A stretch of 64,000 nucleotides of DNA from positions 456,001 to 520,000 of the forward strand of contig NZ_PSYR01000001.1 in NCBI RefSeq assembly GCF_003333315.1. Direction: 5' to 3'. The notes under the pieces are model-generated. The model had not been told where the DNA came from. It did not search any database and saw nothing but the letters and a program-made list of their open reading frames with translations. The position numbers and the translations under genes were made by a program. Of this stretch, positions 27,921-37,446 are shown one piece after another. Numbering within the stretch: position 1 is the first letter of the stretch; each line of letters starts with the position of its first letter. This DNA comes from Acidiferrobacter thiooxydans (lineage in GTDB: Bacteria; Pseudomonadota; Gammaproteobacteria; Acidiferrobacterales; Acidiferrobacteraceae).

Positions 27921-28170
27921 CCCCCGACTATTGCCGAACAGGGGCAAGGTGAGGGAAAATACGCGGCTCTTGACCGCGGTTGGGTTCGTTGGACCGGCCC
28001 GGGCGGCAAATCGCGTCCCTTTGGTGGGAGATTGGACCGCCAAGGGGATTTTTATTGTTGGTGGGCGGAATGCTCGGGTAGCGCGACTAAAAAGCACATT
28101 CATTCATGGGTGGGGCGGGGCGGTAAGGCAGGATCTGTCAAGCCGCCTGGCCTGATCGAGGAGCAGTGAG
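27921..28170. other. Probable control region of the Calvin operon
   Basis: The 250 bases before prk include an AT-richer stretch (28040-28110) unlike the surroundings. This is the expected place for the cbb promoter and any CbbR site, but I see no -35/-10 pair or inverted repeat good enough to name. Confidence 0.3.
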
Positions 28171-29093
28171 ATGCAAAAGAGACCGATCCTGCTGGGGATC
28201 GTCGGTGATTCGGCGGCCGGAAAGACGACTATTACGAGCGGCATTGCAAAGGTTATCGGACAGGACCGGTGCACGATCATCTGCACCGATGATTACCACA
28301 AGTATAACCGCGCACAGCGCGCCGAGAAGGGGCTGACGGCCCTGCATCCCGACTGCAACTATATGGACATCATCGAGCAGCACCTGAACCTGCTCAAGGA
28401 TGGCAAGGCCATCCTGAAGCCGCATTATAACCATGCCACGGGCGATTTCGACCCGCCGTCCTATGTCGAGGCCAAGGACTTCATCATCGTCGAGGGTCTG
28501 CTCGGGTTCTCGACCAAGGCCATGCGCGACGCGTATGATGTCAAGCTCTATCTGGCCCCGCCCGAAGATCTTCGCTTTCAGTGGAAGATGCGGCGCGACA
28601 CTCAAAAGCGCGGGCACACGGCCGAGGCTGTGGCCAAGGAGATGAAGCTGCGCGAGCCGGATTCCGAGGCGTTCATCCGGCCGCAGCGGAAGTGGGCGGA
28701 CATGGTCATCTGTTTCTGGCCCCCGAGACCGACAAGAAGGAGACGGGAAGCCATCTGAACGCCTCCCTGGTTTTGCGTCCCACCTTGCCCCACCCCGATC
28801 TTTCCGATGTCCTGGAGCAGGGCGGTAATGGTATCCACATGGACCTCGACCGCGATATGGGGCTGCCGGTGGATCGGCTCGAGATCGACGGCAACATCTC
28901 AGACGAGAAGGCCAAGCGTCTGGAGGACCTGTTGTGGCGTCATATTCCGGGTGAACATCATCATCTGCGGCACGAGAGTATCGGCGACATCACGGGCACG
29001 ACCGGGGAGAAGCTACGGTCGCACCCGCTCGCGCTGACACAGCTCTTGGTCGCCTACCACCTGCTGAAGGCCGCATCCGGCCATTACCAGTAA
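28171..29093 (+). pseudogene. prk: Phosphoribulokinase, interrupted by a single-base frameshift
   Basis: The gene for RuBP-forming kinase of the Calvin cycle. The first frame (28171-28758) has Walker A GDSAAGKTT at residues 12-20, CTDDYHKYNR, and the substrate region through FIRPQRKWADMVICF. At about 28725-28732, in a run of five C, the frame is lost and would end at 28758. The family sequence resumes one frame over (PPETDKKETGSHLN, LRPTLPHPDLSDVL) and runs to 29093. Restoring one base gives about 307 residues, a normal type-II PRK length. GAGGAG precedes the ATG. Either a sequencing or assembly indel at the C run or a true mutation; a deliberate slip is less likely. Confidence 0.88.
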
Positions 29094-29121
29094 GGATTAC
29101 TGTTCTTTTTGAGGATTAATC

Positions 29122-31167
29122 ATGTCTGTGAAGCCCGAAAGCCGCTCGAAAGCGACGGGTCAGGTCGACCCCCGCCGCCGTGAACTCGCCAATGCCGTGC
29201 GCGCGCTCAGCATGGATGCCGTGCAAAAGGCCAATTCCGGCCACCCGGGCGCGCCTATGGGCATGGCGGATATCGCCGAGGTCCTCTGGAACGATTATCT
29301 GAAGCACAACCCGGCCAATCCGGCGTGGGCCGATCGTGATCGCTTCGTGTTGTCGAATGGCCACGGGTCCATGTTGCTCTACAGCCTGCTGCACCTTACA
29401 GGCTATGCCCTTCCCCTGGAGGAGCTGAAGCGTTTCCGCCAGATGGGGTCCATGACCCCCGGGCATCCGGAGTATGGCTACACGCCGGGCGTCGAGACCA
29501 CGACCGGCCCCCTCGGTCAGGGGCTCGCCAATGCCGTGGGCATGGCGATCGCCGAGCGTGCGCTCGCGGCCGAGTTCAATAAGCCTGGGCATGAGATCGT
29601 CAACCATCACACATACGTATTTATGGGCGATGGATGTCTGATGGAGGGTATCTCCCACGAGGCCTGTTCGCTTGCCGGACATCTGGGCCTTGGCAAGCTG
29701 ATCGGCTTTTATGATGACAACGGCATCTCCATCGACGGTGAGGTGCACGGCTGGTTTACCGATGATACCCCCAAGCGTTTCGAGGCCTACGGATGGCACG
29801 TCGTGCCGCGCGTCGACGGCCATGACGCGCAGGCGGTGAAGGCAGCGATCGAGGCGGCCCGCAAGGTCACCGACAAGCCCTCGCTCATCTGCTGTCAGAC
29901 GGTGATCGGCTTCGGGTCGCCGAACAAGGAGGGCAAGGAGGAGAGCCACGGGGCGGCCCTTGGCGAGAAGGAGGTCGCGGCCACCCGCGAGCGCTTGGGC
30001 TGGAAGTATGGGCCCTTCGAGATCCCGGATGCCATCTATCAGGGGTGGAGTGCCAAGGTCCGCGGTGACAAGGCCGAGGCCGATTGGCGCAAGCGCTTCG
30101 ACGCCTATCGTGCCGCGCACCCGGAACTCGCCGCGGAATTCCTACGGCGCATGCAAGGCGATCTGCCCAAGGACTTCGGCGCGCATGCGGACGCCTATAT
30201 CGCCGAAACCAATGCCAAGGCCGCGAGTATCGCCTCGCGCAACGCCTCCCAGAATACTTTGAATGCCCTGGGGCCGAAATTGCCCGAACTCATGGGCGGG
30301 TCGGCGGATCTCGCAGGCTCGAATCTCACCCTGTGGGCGGGTTGTCGCGGGGTGTCAGCGGAGAATCCCGGCGGCAACTACATTTATTACGGCGTGCGCG
30401 AATTCGGCATGTCGGCCATTATGAACGGCATCGCGCTCCATAAGGGTTTCGTGCCCTATGGCGCCACCTTCCTGATGTTTTCGGAATACGCGCGCAATGC
30501 CTTGCGCATGGCCGCGCTCATGAAACAGCGCGTGGTCTTCGTCTACACTCACGATTCCATCGGTCTTGGTGAGGATGGCCCGACGCATCAGCCGATCGAG
30601 CAATTGGCCACGTTGCGCATGATCCCGAATATGTCGGTCTGGCGTCCGTCCGATGCCGTCGAGTCGGCGGTGGCCTGGAAGGAGGCCTTGTACCGCGTCG
30701 ATGGCCCGAGCTGTCTTGTGTTCTCGCGGCAGAAACTCACCCATCAGGCGCGTTCGGCCGAGACCCTAAAGCAGATCACTCGGGGAGGCTATATCCTGGC
30801 CGAGGCCCAGGGGGGCGCCCCGGAGGCCCTTATCATCGCCACCGGTTCCGAGGTCGGAATCGCCATGGAGGCCTACAAGAAGCTCACGGAGGCGGGGCGG
30901 CGGGTGCGGCTCGTGTCCATGCCCAATACCGGACTGTTCGACGCGCAAGATGAGGCCTACCGCGAATCGGTTTTGCCGAAGGCCGTGACCAGACGGGTTG
31001 CGGTCGAGGCCGGTATCACGAGTTTTTGGCGCAAGTATGTGGGGCTTCAAGGCGCGGTCGTGGGTATCGACCGCTTCGGGGAATCCGCGCCGGCGGAGGC
31101 ACTGTTCGAGCATTTCGGCTTCACCGCGGCGCGTGTCACCGAGACCGTCTTGTCTCTGCTGAAATAA
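29122..31167 (+). CDS. tkt: Transketolase
   Basis: A 681-residue thiamine-diphosphate enzyme that interconverts sugar phosphates in the Calvin cycle and pentose phosphate pathway. Typical motifs are [38 protein letters not shown] for TPP/Mg binding, and [19 protein letters not shown] with the catalytic His region. It starts at ATG 29122 with GAGGA upstream, 28 bases after prk. It is followed by gap, pgk, pyk and fba. Confidence 0.97.
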   Translation: MSVKPESRSKATGQVDPRRRELANAVRALSMDAVQKANSGHPGAPMGMADIAEVLWNDYLKHNPANPAWADRDRFVLSNGHGSMLLYSLLHLTGYALPLEELKRFRQMGSMTPGHPEYGYTPGVETTTGPLGQGLANAVGMAIAERALAAEFNKPGHEIVNHHTYVFMGDGCLMEGISHEACSLAGHLGLGKLIGFYDDNGISIDGEVHGWFTDDTPKRFEAYGWHVVPRVDGHDAQAVKAAIEAARKVTDKPSLICCQTVIGFGSPNKEGKEESHGAALGEKEVAATRERLGWKYGPFEIPDAIYQGWSAKVRGDKAEADWRKRFDAYRAAHPELAAEFLRRMQGDLPKDFGAHADAYIAETNAKAASIASRNASQNTLNALGPKLPELMGGSADLAGSNLTLWAGCRGVSAENPGGNYIYYGVREFGMSAIMNGIALHKGFVPYGATFLMFSEYARNALRMAALMKQRVVFVYTHDSIGLGEDGPTHQPIEQLATLRMIPNMSVWRPSDAVESAVAWKEALYRVDGPSCLVFSRQKLTHQARSAETLKQITRGGYILAEAQGGAPEALIIATGSEVGIAMEAYKKLTEAGRRVRLVSMPNTGLFDAQDEAYRESVLPKAVTRRVAVEAGITSFWRKYVGLQGAVVGIDRFGESAPAEALFEHFGFTAARVTETVLSLLK

Positions 31168-31249
31168 TGTGCAAGGCCGGGTGACGGGCGAGCCTGGAGC
31201 CGCCCCCCGGCCTGCTTTCCGGATACTCAATTCAATGGGAGATGGTGGT

Positions 31250-32263
31250 ATGGCAATCAGAGTCGCGATCAACGGCTACGGGCGCATCGGACGCAACGTC
31301 TTGCGTGCCCTTTATGAGTCGGGGCGGAACAAGGAGATCGAGATCGTCGCGATCAACGACCTCGGGAATGCCGAGACCAACGCGCACCTTACGCAGTACG
31401 ACACCGTCCATGGCCGTTTCAAGGGCACAGTTTCGGTCGATGGCGACGCCATGATCGTCAACGGCGACAAGATCCGCGTCCTGTCGAACCGTGACCCGTC
31501 GCAGCTCCCCTGGAAGGATCTCGGGATCGATGTCGTTCACGAGTGCACGGGCTTTTTTACCACCAAGGAGAAGGCCTCCGCGCATTTGAAGGCGGGCGCG
31601 AAGAAGGTCATTATCTCGGCGCCTGGCGGAAAGGATGTGGACGCCACCATCGTGTATGGCGTGAACCACGGCACGCTCAAGGCCTCCGACACCGTGATCT
31701 CGAATGCGTCGTGCACCACCAACTGCCTGGCGCCGCTCGTAAAGCCCCTGCACGACAAGATCGGCATCAAGCACGGTCTCATGACCACCGTGCACTCCTA
31801 TACTAACGATCAGGTCCTGACTGACGTCTATCACAGCGACCTGCGTCGTGCGCGCTCGGCGACGCAGTCGATGATCCCCACCAAGACCGGGGCCGCCGCG
31901 GCCGTGGGTCTCGTGTTGCCGGATCTGAACGGCAAACTCGACGGCTTTGCGGTGCGCGTACCGACGATCAATGTCTCGCTTGTGGATCTTACGTTTACCG
32001 CCGCGCGCAGCACGACCAAAGACGAGATCCACGCGATCATGAGGGCTGCGGCAGACGGCGAGCTGAAGGGGATCCTGAACTATAACGACAAACCGCTCGT
32101 GTCGGTAGATTTCAATCACGACCCGGCCTCGTCCACCTATGAGTCGAGCCTGACGAAGGTCATGGAGGGGACTCTCGTCAAAGTCCTTGCCTGGTACGAC
32201 AATGAGTGGGGTTTCTCGAACCGTATGCTGGACACCACCGTAGCCCTGATGAAGGCGCGTTAA
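31250..32263 (+). CDS. gap: Glyceraldehyde-3-phosphate dehydrogenase, type I
   Basis: A 337-residue NAD(P)-dependent dehydrogenase. [15 protein letters not shown] forms the dinucleotide site, [12 protein letters not shown] holds the catalytic C155, and the C-terminal [12 protein letters not shown] is present. Start ATG 31250 has GGGAGA upstream; the open frame to 31169 is not conserved. In this operon it probably works in the reductive (Calvin) direction. Confidence 0.97.
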   Translation: MAIRVAINGYGRIGRNVLRALYESGRNKEIEIVAINDLGNAETNAHLTQYDTVHGRFKGTVSVDGDAMIVNGDKIRVLSNRDPSQLPWKDLGIDVVHECTGFFTTKEKASAHLKAGAKKVIISAPGGKDVDATIVYGVNHGTLKASDTVISNASCTTNCLAPLVKPLHDKIGIKHGLMTTVHSYTNDQVLTDVYHSDLRRARSATQSMIPTKTGAAAAVGLVLPDLNGKLDGFAVRVPTINVSLVDLTFTAARSTTKDEIHAIMRAAADGELKGILNYNDKPLVSVDFNHDPASSTYESSLTKVMEGTLVKVLAWYDNEWGFSNRMLDTTVALMKAR

Positions 32264-32282
32264 CAGGCCTCGGGAGACCGAT

Positions 32283-33464
32283 ATGACGATACGCAAGATG
32301 GCCGATCTCGATCTCGCCGGCAAGCGGGTCTTGATCCGTGAGGATTTGAACGTCCCGCTCGCAGACGGCAAGGTGGCCGATGACACGCGTATCCGCGCGA
32401 GCCTTCCGACGATCACCGAGGCAAGCGGCAAGGGCGGTCGGGTCATGCTCATGTCGCACCTCGGCCGTCCCGAGGAGGGGGTGGCGGACGCCAAATACTC
32501 GCTCGCGCCCGTGGCCGAGCATCTCAGTAGTCTGCTCGGTAGGCCGGTGCGCCTGGTCGCGAACTGGCTGGACGGGGTGCCGGGATTGAAGGACGGGGAC
32601 GTGGTGTTGTGCGAAAACGTCCGCTTCAACAAGGGCGAAAAGAAAAACAACGACGAACTGGCGCGCAAGATGGCGGCGTTGTGTGACGTGTTCGTGATGG
32701 ACGCCTTCGGCACGGCGCATCGCGCCCAGGCCTCGACCCATGGCGTCGCGAAGTACGCGCCCATCGCATGCGCGGGCCCTTTGCTCGCCGCCGAGCTCGA
32801 TGCCCTCGGGCGGGCCTTGCATAGCCCCAAGCGGCCGATGGTCGCGATCGTCGGGGGTTCCAAGGTCTCGACCAAGCTCGTGGTCCTGGAAAGCCTCGCC
32901 AAGCGCGTGGATCAGCTGATTGTAGGCGGGGGCATCGCCAATACCTTCATGGCGGCCGCCGGCCTTCCGATCGGGAAGTCGCTCTCGGAGCCGGATCTGG
33001 TCGATACGGCCAAGCGGCTGATACAAGAGACCAATGGGCGTGGCGCGTCCATTCCGATCCCGGTGGATGTTGTGTGCGGCAAGGAGTTCGCGCCCGATGC
33101 CAAGGCCACATTGAAGGATGCCTCGCAGGTCGGGCCCGATGACATGATCTTTGATGTCGGACCCAAGACCGTGGGTCTGTTCGCCGATATCCTGCGCAAG
33201 GCCGGCACCATCGTCTGGAACGGGCCGGTCGGGGTCTTTGAGTTCGATCAGTTCGGCGACGGTACGCGGGCGTTGGCGCAGGCGATAGCGGAGAGTGACG
33301 CGTTTTCGATCGCCGGTGGCGGGGATACCCTTGCGGCGGTCGCCAAATATGGCGTGGCAGACAAGATCAGCTACATATCGACCGGTGGCGGCGCCTTTCT
33401 TGAGTTTCTCGAGGGTCGGACGCTTCCGGCGGTGGCCATGCTGGAAGAGCGGGGCGCTGCTTGA
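32283..33464 (+). CDS. pgk: Phosphoglycerate kinase
   Basis: A 393-residue monomeric kinase. The motifs [46 protein letters not shown] and the C-terminal [11 protein letters not shown] / [15 protein letters not shown] are all present. It follows gap by 19 bases with GGGAGACC before the ATG. It is the ATP-consuming step of CO2 fixation. Confidence 0.98.
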   Translation: MTIRKMADLDLAGKRVLIREDLNVPLADGKVADDTRIRASLPTITEASGKGGRVMLMSHLGRPEEGVADAKYSLAPVAEHLSSLLGRPVRLVANWLDGVPGLKDGDVVLCENVRFNKGEKKNNDELARKMAALCDVFVMDAFGTAHRAQASTHGVAKYAPIACAGPLLAAELDALGRALHSPKRPMVAIVGGSKVSTKLVVLESLAKRVDQLIVGGGIANTFMAAAGLPIGKSLSEPDLVDTAKRLIQETNGRGASIPIPVDVVCGKEFAPDAKATLKDASQVGPDDMIFDVGPKTVGLFADILRKAGTIVWNGPVGVFEFDQFGDGTRALAQAIAESDAFSIAGGGDTLAAVAKYGVADKISYISTGGGAFLEFLEGRTLPAVAMLEERGAA

Positions 33465-33523
33465 GGCAGCGGCCCGGGCGCGCCACCGGTGATGGCAGGC
33501 AGGGGAGTGGAATAAGGGAGATT

Positions 33524-33574
33524 ATGGGCAAGTATTGCAGGGTAGCGATGGCTGATGCCGTCGCTACGTCGTAA
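33524..33574 (+). CDS. Short leader ORF directly before pyk
   Basis: A 16-codon frame with a strong Shine-Dalgarno (AAGGGAG, 4 bases before the ATG) encodes MGKYCRVAMADAVATS and stops with TAA three bases before the pyk ATG, in the same frame. The pyk ATG has no Shine-Dalgarno of its own. A 7-bp stem (33542-33548 with 33561-33567) lies within it. Termination-reinitiation coupling is the likely use. It could instead be an N-terminal extension cut off by a stop. Confidence 0.45.
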   Translation: MGKYCRVAMADAVATS

Positions 33575-33577
33575 GTC

Positions 33578-35020
33578 ATGCAGCGGCGAACGAAGATCGT
33601 GGCAACCCTTGGTCCCGCCACGGATGATCCCAAGGTCCTCGACAAATTGATCGAGGCCGGCGTGGATGTCGTGCGTCTCAATTTCTCCCATGACCTGGCC
33701 GAGGTTCACAGGCAGCGCGCCGAGTTCGTGCGGGATCGCGCGCAGGCCCATGGGCGGCAGATCGGCGTGATCGCCGACATGCAGGGCCCGAAGATCCGCA
33801 TCGGGCGCTTCAAGGGCAAGCGGGTACGGCTCGAGGAGGGTCAGCGGTTCGTCATCGACGCCGAATTGCCGCTCGATGCCGGCGATGAGACGCGCGTGGG
33901 ATTGACGTATAAGGCGCTTCCCAATGATGTCGCGCGCGGCGCCACGCTGTTGCTGGACGACGGTCGCATCGTACTGTGGGTCGACGAGGTGAGTGGCGCC
34001 GAGATCGTATGCCGCGTGGTAGTCGGCGGCGAGCTATCCGACAATAAGGGCGTGAATCGTCAGGGCGGCGGTCTGTCCGCGCATGCCCTGACCGACAAGG
34101 ATCGGGAAGACATCAAATCGGCGGCGCAGATTCAGGCCGACTACGTGGCCATTTCCTTTCCGCGCAACGCCAAGGATATCGAGGAGGCGCGTACGTTGCT
34201 GCGTGCCGCCGGCGGCACCGGTGGAATCGTTGCGAAGATCGAGCGTGCTGAGGCCGTGGAGGCGATCGAGGAGATCATCCGCGTGTCCGATGCCATCATG
34301 CTTGCGCGTGGCGATCTGGGCGTGGAGATCGGGGATGCGGCACTGCCACCCGTTCAAAAGCGCATCATTCGACTGGCGCGCAAGATGAATAGGGTTGTGA
34401 TCACGGCGACGCAGATGATGGAGTCGATGATCGAGAATGCGATCCCGACGCGCGCCGAGGTGTCGGACGTAGCGAATGCCGTTCTGGACGGGACCGATGC
34501 CGTCATGTTGTCGGCCGAGACGGCCACCGGCAAGCACCCGGTGGCGGCGGTCGCGGCCATGGACCGGGTTTGCCGCGAGGCCGAGAAGGAGGACGAGGCG
34601 GTATTTTCCATGCACCGCATGTCCAATCATTTCGAGCGTGTCGACGAGGCCATTGCGATGGCGGTGATGTACAGCGCCAACCATCTTCCGGTGCGCGCCA
34701 TAGCGTCCCTGACGGAATCGGGATCCACGCCGCTTTGGATGTCGCGTATCAGCTCGGCGGTACCGATCTATGCCTTGACGCCGCATGTGGAAACCCGTAG
34801 AAAGGTGGCTCTCTATCGTGGCGTTTATCCCGTGGGGTTTTCCCTGACCTCCACAGATCCCGAGCGTATCATGACGGAAGCCATCGACGAATTGCGGCGA
34901 CGGGGCGCTGTCCGGGACGGCGATCTCGTCATCCTCAGCATCGGGGAGCCGTTGGCCAAGCCCGGTGGCACGAATACCATGAAGATCGTGCGTGCCGGCG
35001 ACTTCGCGGCCATCAGCTGA
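33578..35020 (+). CDS. pyk: Pyruvate kinase
   Basis: A 480-residue enzyme. The N-terminal RRTKIVATLGPATD, VRLNFSHD, IADMQGPKIRIG, the active-site block MLARGDLGVEIG and ATQMMESMIENAIPTRAEVSD are all in place. ATG 33578 gives the family N-terminus. It lacks its own ribosome-binding site and sits right after the leader ORF. Pyruvate kinase in a Calvin run is known from acidophilic autotrophs and lets fixed carbon leave the cycle as pyruvate. Confidence 0.97.
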   Translation: MQRRTKIVATLGPATDDPKVLDKLIEAGVDVVRLNFSHDLAEVHRQRAEFVRDRAQAHGRQIGVIADMQGPKIRIGRFKGKRVRLEEGQRFVIDAELPLDAGDETRVGLTYKALPNDVARGATLLLDDGRIVLWVDEVSGAEIVCRVVVGGELSDNKGVNRQGGGLSAHALTDKDREDIKSAAQIQADYVAISFPRNAKDIEEARTLLRAAGGTGGIVAKIERAEAVEAIEEIIRVSDAIMLARGDLGVEIGDAALPPVQKRIIRLARKMNRVVITATQMMESMIENAIPTRAEVSDVANAVLDGTDAVMLSAETATGKHPVAAVAAMDRVCREAEKEDEAVFSMHRMSNHFERVDEAIAMAVMYSANHLPVRAIASLTESGSTPLWMSRISSAVPIYALTPHVETRRKVALYRGVYPVGFSLTSTDPERIMTEAIDELRRRGAVRDGDLVILSIGEPLAKPGGTNTMKIVRAGDFAAIS

Positions 35021-35053
35021 ATTCGTTTCACTAGGAATCTTAAGGAGAAGACA

Positions 35054-36118
35054 ATGTCCCTGGTATCTCTGCGCCAACTACTGGATCATGCCGCCGAGCA
35101 CGGCTACGGCGTGCCCGCCTTCAATGTAAACAACATGGAGCAAATACAGTCGATCATGCAGGCCGCGCACGAGGTCGACAGCCCGGTCATCGTGCAGGCG
35201 TCTGCCGGGGCGCGCAGCTACGCCGGCGAGCCGTTTCTGCGCCACCTCATCCTGGCGGCCATCGAGCAGTACCCGCATATCCCGATCGTGATGCATCAGG
35301 ACCACGGTGCAAGCCCGGCGGTATGCCAGCGCTCGATACGCTCGGGCTTTAGCTCGGTGATGATGGATGGTTCCCTTAAGGAAGACATGAAGACGCCGTC
35401 GACCTATGAGTATAACGTCGATGTCACAAGCCGCGTGGTGGACATGGCGCACGCGGTCGGCGTGTCGGTGGAAGGAGAGCTTGGCTGTCTCGGTTCACTC
35501 GAGTCCGGCATGGCGGGCGAGGAAGATGGTTCGGGTGCCGAGGGCAAGCTGTCGCATGACCAGCTGCTTACGGATCCCGAGCAGGCGGCGGATTTCGTGA
35601 AGAAGACCAAGGTAGACGCGCTTGCCATCGCTATCGGTACGAGTCACGGGGCGTACAAGTTCTCGCGGCCGCCGACCGGCGACATTCTGGCGATCGAGCG
35701 CATCAAGGAGATTCACAAGCGCATCCCCGACACGCATCTTGTCATGCACGGCTCCTCGTCCGTGCCCCAGGATTGGCTGAAGATCATCCACGAGTTCGGC
35801 GGGGATATCGGCGAGACCTACGGCGTGCCGGTGGAGGAGATTCAGGAGGGAATCAAGCACGGCGTGCGCAAGGTCAACATCGACACCGACTTGCGGCTTG
35901 CGATCACCGGCGCCATCCGTCGCAGCCTCGCGAAAAACCCCAAGAATTTCGATCCGCGGAAGTTCCTGAAGGACTCGGTGCAGGCCGGCAAGGATATCTG
36001 TAAGGCACGCTATGAGGCCTTCGGTTCTGCCGGGAAGGCATCCAAGATCCGGGTCATCGACCTTGAGGACATGACCAAGCGCTATGCCAAAGGTGAACTG
36101 AACCCGCGCGTCAACTAA
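35054..36118 (+). CDS. fba: Fructose-bisphosphate aldolase, class II (Calvin subtype)
   Basis: A 354-residue zinc aldolase joining or cleaving DHAP and aldehyde phosphates. Motifs include [14 protein letters not shown], the metal-binding [35 protein letters not shown] and MHGSSSVPQ. The long form with [12 protein letters not shown] is typical of the subtype found in Calvin operons. AAGGAG precedes the ATG. It is the last gene before the strong terminator. Confidence 0.97.
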   Translation: MSLVSLRQLLDHAAEHGYGVPAFNVNNMEQIQSIMQAAHEVDSPVIVQASAGARSYAGEPFLRHLILAAIEQYPHIPIVMHQDHGASPAVCQRSIRSGFSSVMMDGSLKEDMKTPSTYEYNVDVTSRVVDMAHAVGVSVEGELGCLGSLESGMAGEEDGSGAEGKLSHDQLLTDPEQAADFVKKTKVDALAIAIGTSHGAYKFSRPPTGDILAIERIKEIHKRIPDTHLVMHGSSSVPQDWLKIIHEFGGDIGETYGVPVEEIQEGIKHGVRKVNIDTDLRLAITGAIRRSLAKNPKNFDPRKFLKDSVQAGKDICKARYEAFGSAGKASKIRVIDLEDMTKRYAKGELNPRVN

Positions 36119-36136
36119 GAGATGGCATAGCGCGAC

Positions 36137-36173
36137 AAAGCCCCACGGGTCCTTGGCCCGCGGGGCTTTTTTC
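36137..36173 (+). terminator. Rho-independent terminator of the Calvin operon
   Basis: AAGCCCCACGGG pairs with CCCGCGGGGCTT (one mismatch), followed by TTTTTTC. It comes 19 bases after the fba stop. Confidence 0.9.
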
Positions 36174-36272
36174 TTATGCGGCCGACGTGATCCCGCCGGG
36201 GCGCCGCGGCCCTGTCAATGCGTCACCTTTTCGTGGCATACTCGGGCCATATGAGTCGGATGGGGAGATGTC

Positions 36273-36701
36273 GTGACCTTTGATCCCCGCACCCGCGTTC
36301 CGATCCGAATCCTGCCCAAGACGATCGACGCGGCCTGCTACAACCGCATATCGCTGGCGTTGGCGCGCCTCGGCGAGCCCCTGAATGTCGAGATCGGAGC
36401 GCTGCGCATGATCATCCGCGTGGAGCGTCGGCTGTGGGTGGCGTGCTCGCTTGTCAATGAAATCCCGCTCATGGCGTGGGTGAATTTTCAGGTTGGCGGG
36501 CGTGGTCTGCACGAACCGGTGCCATGCCAAGTCCGTCTTTATCATTTTCATGCGAGTCTTTTGATGGGTCATGCCCCGCAGCTGCTTGCCAACAAGCTCG
36601 ATTTGCGATTGGAACAGTATGGCAACCGCCTTCGCTGGCGGTCGCCGGCGGTCACGCCCTTGACGAGACGCGAGGGCCCGAGCCCGCGCCGTGGCGTGTA
36701 G
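36273..36701 (+). CDS. Hypothetical protein downstream of fba
   Basis: A 142-residue protein I do not recognise. It starts at GTG 36273 with GGGGAGA upstream. It is mostly beta-type sequence with no signal peptide or membrane span; two cysteines (CYNR, WVACS) do not form a motif. The last 20 residues are basic. It stands alone after the Calvin terminator, with the DUF302 gene 41 bases downstream. Coding is supported by composition, the ribosome site and the lack of a better frame. Confidence 0.6.
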   Translation: MTFDPRTRVPIRILPKTIDAACYNRISLALARLGEPLNVEIGALRMIIRVERRLWVACSLVNEIPLMAWVNFQVGGRGLHEPVPCQVRLYHFHASLLMGHAPQLLANKLDLRLEQYGNRLRWRSPAVTPLTRREGPSPRRGV

Positions 36702-36742
36702 CGCCGGCTTATCAGGAAATGTGACTACAGGAGGTGATATTC

Positions 36743-37162
36743 ATGATAGAAAACGGGCAGGTGGCCTACGGGTTCGATGTCGAGGTGGCGGGGGATTTCG
36801 AGGCGGTACGTGGGCGCGTAGTCGAGGCGCTCAAGGGGCAGGGCTTCGGGGTCCTGACCGAGATCGATGTCAGTGCCACCATGAAGGCCAAGCTCGGCCG
36901 CGATATGCCGCGTTACAATATTCTTGGGGCGTGTAATCCCGTGCTCGCGGACAAGGCGATCTCCGCGGAACCCGACATCGGTTTATTGCTGCCTTGCAAT
37001 GTGGTCGTGAGCGAGACCGCCAAGGAGGGGACCACGAAGGTGTCGTTCATGGACCCGGTGTCGGTGTTGGCGATCGTCAACAACGCGCGCGTGACCGAGC
37101 TTGGGTGGGAGGTGCGCGCCAAGCTCGAGGCGGTGCGCGACGCGCTGACATCGTCCTCCTGA
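36743..37162 (+). CDS. DUF302 domain protein
   Basis: A 139-residue protein made almost entirely of one DUF302 domain (EALKGQGFGVLTEIDVSATM, RYNILGACNPVLADKAI, IGLLLPCNVVV). The domain is a small alpha/beta fold of unknown function, common in sulfur- and metal-oxidising bacteria; a conserved Cys lies in GACNP. ATG 36743 has GGAGG at 8 bases; an in-frame ATG at 36734 is inside the leader. Confidence 0.9.
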   Translation: MIENGQVAYGFDVEVAGDFEAVRGRVVEALKGQGFGVLTEIDVSATMKAKLGRDMPRYNILGACNPVLADKAISAEPDIGLLLPCNVVVSETAKEGTTKVSFMDPVSVLAIVNNARVTELGWEVRAKLEAVRDALTSSS

Positions 37163-37205
37163 CCCATCGCGCCACTGAGGCCCTTCGTGTTAAGGCCTCG
37201 GCGGC

Positions 37206-37245
37206 CCATGACCTGTGCACACGGACCATGGCCTGTGCACACGGA
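37206..37245. repeat. Tandem 20-base repeat with palindromic core
   Basis: Two head-to-tail copies, 37206-37225 and 37226-37245, differ at one base (CCATG[A/G]CCTGTGCACACGGA). Each contains TGTGCACA, an 8-base perfect palindrome, so the centres are two helical turns apart. They lie in the convergent gap between the DUF302 gene and rimO. Confidence 0.6.
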
Positions 37246-37446
37246 TCGAGGGCCAGGCCCCGGTGCTGCCGGGGGTTTCGGAGGGCCCCTCCGAGGGCGG
37301 TCTGTGCCCATTTCCTGACTGTGCCCGGGTCGCAGCGGGGGTGCCGGCCAGGGTCGGCAGGCCTCGGCGATGGATGATGCCATGGGGCCGTCTCCTGTCA
37401 TATGGCCGATGATGGCGCGTCGGCCCATGAAGGGCTAGGGGAGATC

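Noticed and set aside
28715..28740. Programmed -1 frameshift in prk
   Set aside because: There is a C run but no canonical slippery heptamer and no obvious downstream pseudoknot; a missing base is the simpler explanation. Kept only as an option.
28581..29093. Separate 170-codon gene after prk
   Set aside because: Its second half is the missing C-terminus of phosphoribulokinase; the first half is an out-of-frame reading of prk.
31232..32902. 556-codon open frame on the minus strand
   Set aside because: Antisense to gap and pgk, both of which are unmistakable; no family resemblance.
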